From Parachlamydiaceae bacterium (lineage in GTDB: Bacteria; Chlamydiota; Chlamydiia; Chlamydiales; Parachlamydiaceae), in assembly GCA_013698165.1 (NCBI GenBank), contig JACCVN010000301.1, forward strand, positions 1-6,292: 6,292 nt of DNA, written 5' to 3'. Below, one piece after another: positions 5,321 to 6,292 of the stretch (positions within the stretch are counted from its first letter, which is position 1; each line of letters begins with the position of its first letter). The translations under genes were made by a program, and so were the position numbers. The notes beneath the pieces are model-generated. The model was given only the letters and a program-made list of their open reading frames with translations, ran no database searches and was not told the DNA's origin.

Positions 5321-6292
5321 CTACTCATCGTCTAATCGTATCAGCAGCTTATCTTCCACTGTACCGTCAGGATAATAGAGGCGTATGGGCACTTCTGCTT
5401 CTGTAAGATTATAAATTCCCGTCTCTATTACAGGGACGTTATCTATATCGGCAATTTGCCAGACAGCTCGTTGAGATTGCTGGTCCACAAACCCTTCCAG
5501 TTCATAAACTTGGTCGGATGTAGCAATGTAAAACGTGCCGGAAATGACGCCTTCTTTATTGACCACTAACTGTATAAACATGTTTGGGGATGCCACAGTG
5601 TCGCTGGTCTTTGATACGGCAAATACGCCGAGAGACATCCATTCAGTGCTTTGTGATTGATCACTTGCAGCTTCGATCGCTTGTGATTTCTGGTAGTAAG
5701 TCGAAGGGGAATAAATAACATCAGGTTCTAATGGACCCCAATAGTCTGTAGTATAGCCTAGATTGTAGTAGCCATAGTAATAAGGCTGACTTTTCCATCC
5801 CAACCAGGTTATAAGGCCTCCTATTGTCGGGAAGGCCCACCAGTTATTGTAACTAGCATAATAAGGTGGGTGGTAATGATGATGGTGCCAGAAGTTGCGA
5901 TTAAACCATTTTCCTTTATTTTTATAGTGATGATGGTAATCGTATCTTACTTTCTTCCCTATATCGTGATACCTATGAGCATGATGTTTTCTATAATTGT
6001 CATTATCTCTGTCATTCCAATGCCTATCCCTGTCTTTATCCCTGTCTTTCCAGTCCTTATCTCTGTCTTTCCAGTGATTATCTCTATCTTTGTCTCTGTC
6101 GTTCCAAGGCTTGTCTTTACCCCGGTCCGGGATGTTAGGCAGTTTATTATCGCGGTCAGGGATGTAAGGTAGTTTGTTGCCGCGGTCCGGGATGTTAGGC
6201 AGTTTGTTGCCGCGGTCCGGGATGTTAGGCAGTTTGTTGCCGCGGTCCGGAATGTTAGGCAGTTTGTTGTCGCGGTCCGGGATGTTAGGTAG
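5321..6292 (-). CDS. Repeat-rich, His/Tyr/Trp-rich protein of unknown function with a conserved C-terminal domain (partial, N-terminus missing)
   Basis: The frame is open on the reverse strand from the window edge to a TAG at 5323-5321, giving 323 residues. The start lies outside the window, so a TTG at 5803 is not the real start and any signal peptide cannot be seen. Visible regions in order: residues 1-58 are decapeptide repeats of LPNIPDRGNK; 59-102 are rich in Asp, Arg, Lys and Trp with DRDKD-type runs; 103-163 are rich in His, Tyr, Asn and Trp, including HHH and HHHH; about 150-163 is a short hydrophobic stretch (PTIGGLITWL); 164-205 is Tyr-rich; about 215-323 is an ordered domain starting EWMSLGVFAV and ending LLIRLDDE. 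From memory this C-terminal domain resembles PVC-group proteins sometimes annotated as putative cell-surface protein; that needs a search. A surface or periplasmic location is an inference. It converges on nrdA and shares the intergenic hairpins. Confidence 0.8.
   Translation of the reverse strand, partial: LPNIPDRDNKLPNIPDRGNKLPNIPDRGNKLPNIPDRGNKLPYIPDRDNKLPNIPDRGKDKPWNDRDKDRDNHWKDRDKDWKDRDKDRDRHWNDRDNDNYRKHHAHRYHDIGKKVRYDYHHHYKNKGKWFNRNFWHHHHYHPPYYASYNNWWAFPTIGGLITWLGWKSQPYYYGYYNLGYTTDYWGPLEPDVIYSPSTYYQKSQAIEAASDQSQSTEWMSLGVFAVSKTSDTVASPNMFIQLVVNKEGVISGTFYIATSDQVYELEGFVDQQSQRAVWQIADIDNVPVIETGIYNLTEAEVPIRLYYPDGTVEDKLLIRLDDE
6001..6110. repeat. Imperfect short-period coding repeat (DRDK/WKDRDKD)
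   Basis: Variants of CTGTCTTT, ATCTCTGTC and TTCCAG recur on the + strand. Read on the reverse strand they encode runs of alternating Asp with Arg or Lys, broken by Trp, Asn and His, such as HWKDRDKDWKDRDKDR. The repeat is degenerate and lies directly after the decapeptide array in the same protein. Confidence 0.7.
6121..6292. repeat. 30-bp tandem repeat, at least 5.7 copies, coding
   Basis: Units begin at 6121, 6151, 6181, 6211, 6241 and 6271; the last is cut at 22 bases by the window end. Units 6181 and 6211 are identical, and the others differ at one to a few positions. The period is a multiple of three, so each unit encodes one decapeptide (LPNIPDR, then G or D, then NK) of the - strand gene. 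Divergence is highest at 6121 and 6151, the edge of the array, as expected if the array expands and homogenises internally. Confidence 0.95.

Noticed and set aside
5801..5803. TTG as start of the right-hand gene
   Set aside because: The same frame continues without a stop for 163 codons to the window edge, with protein-like repeats in frame.
5870..6172. 100-codon hydrophobic + strand ORF resembling a membrane protein
   Set aside because: It is the complement of Asp/Arg/His codons in the repeat protein, which yields Val/Ile/Met-rich nonsense; the reverse frame is open throughout and leads into an ordered domain.
6121..6292. CRISPR array
   Set aside because: The 30-bp units abut with no spacers and are in frame in a coding region.

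Overview
The window carries an intact, eukaryote-like class Ia ribonucleotide reductase pair (nrdB then nrdA, + strand). It is flanked on both sides by genes on the - strand that run off the window edges. The organism looks like a Gram-negative bacterium of the Planctomycetes-Verrucomicrobia-Chlamydiae group, most likely an environmental (non-Chlamydiaceae) chlamydia. Three clues support this: a tandem LAB_N membrane region of the kind fused to chlamydial lipid-A-disaccharide synthase; a C-terminal domain in the right-hand gene that resembles proteins I recall mainly from PVC genomes; and moderate-to-low GC by eye. No rRNA or other marker is present, so this assignment is an inference.

Layout. 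1-672 (-): start of a polytopic LAB_N membrane protein, cut by the left edge and missing from a simple ORF scan because its stop lies outside. 669-1391 (-): a soluble family-2 glycosyltransferase that overlaps the LAB_N gene by the four bases ATGA. These two form an envelope-glycolipid operon. 1392-1716: a divergent control region with a promoter for each direction, a 12-bp palindrome inside the nrd promoter, and two NrdR-box-like sites just downstream. 1717-2688 (+): nrdB. 2689-2795: a gap holding a GC-rich hexamer repeat that can fold ahead of a T-rich run, then a strong Shine-Dalgarno. 2796-5174 (+): nrdA. 5175-5320: a convergent intergenic region packed with inverted repeats. 5321-6292 (-): a long low-complexity protein with decapeptide repeats, N-terminus outside the window.

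How the genes work together. NrdB (tyrosyl-radical beta subunit) and NrdA (catalytic alpha subunit with ATP cone) make all four dNDPs. Every catalytic, metal-ligand and radical-pathway residue I could check is present, and NrdA keeps human RRM1 numbering (C218, N427, C429, E431, C444). The left operon probably modifies or builds lipid A or another envelope lipid. The right gene is probably an exported or surface protein, but its function is unknown. The observations most worth following are the Tyr-type eukaryote-like RNR in a chlamydia-like setting, the putative NrdR operator pair, the hexamer element between nrdB and nrdA, and the repeat protein.
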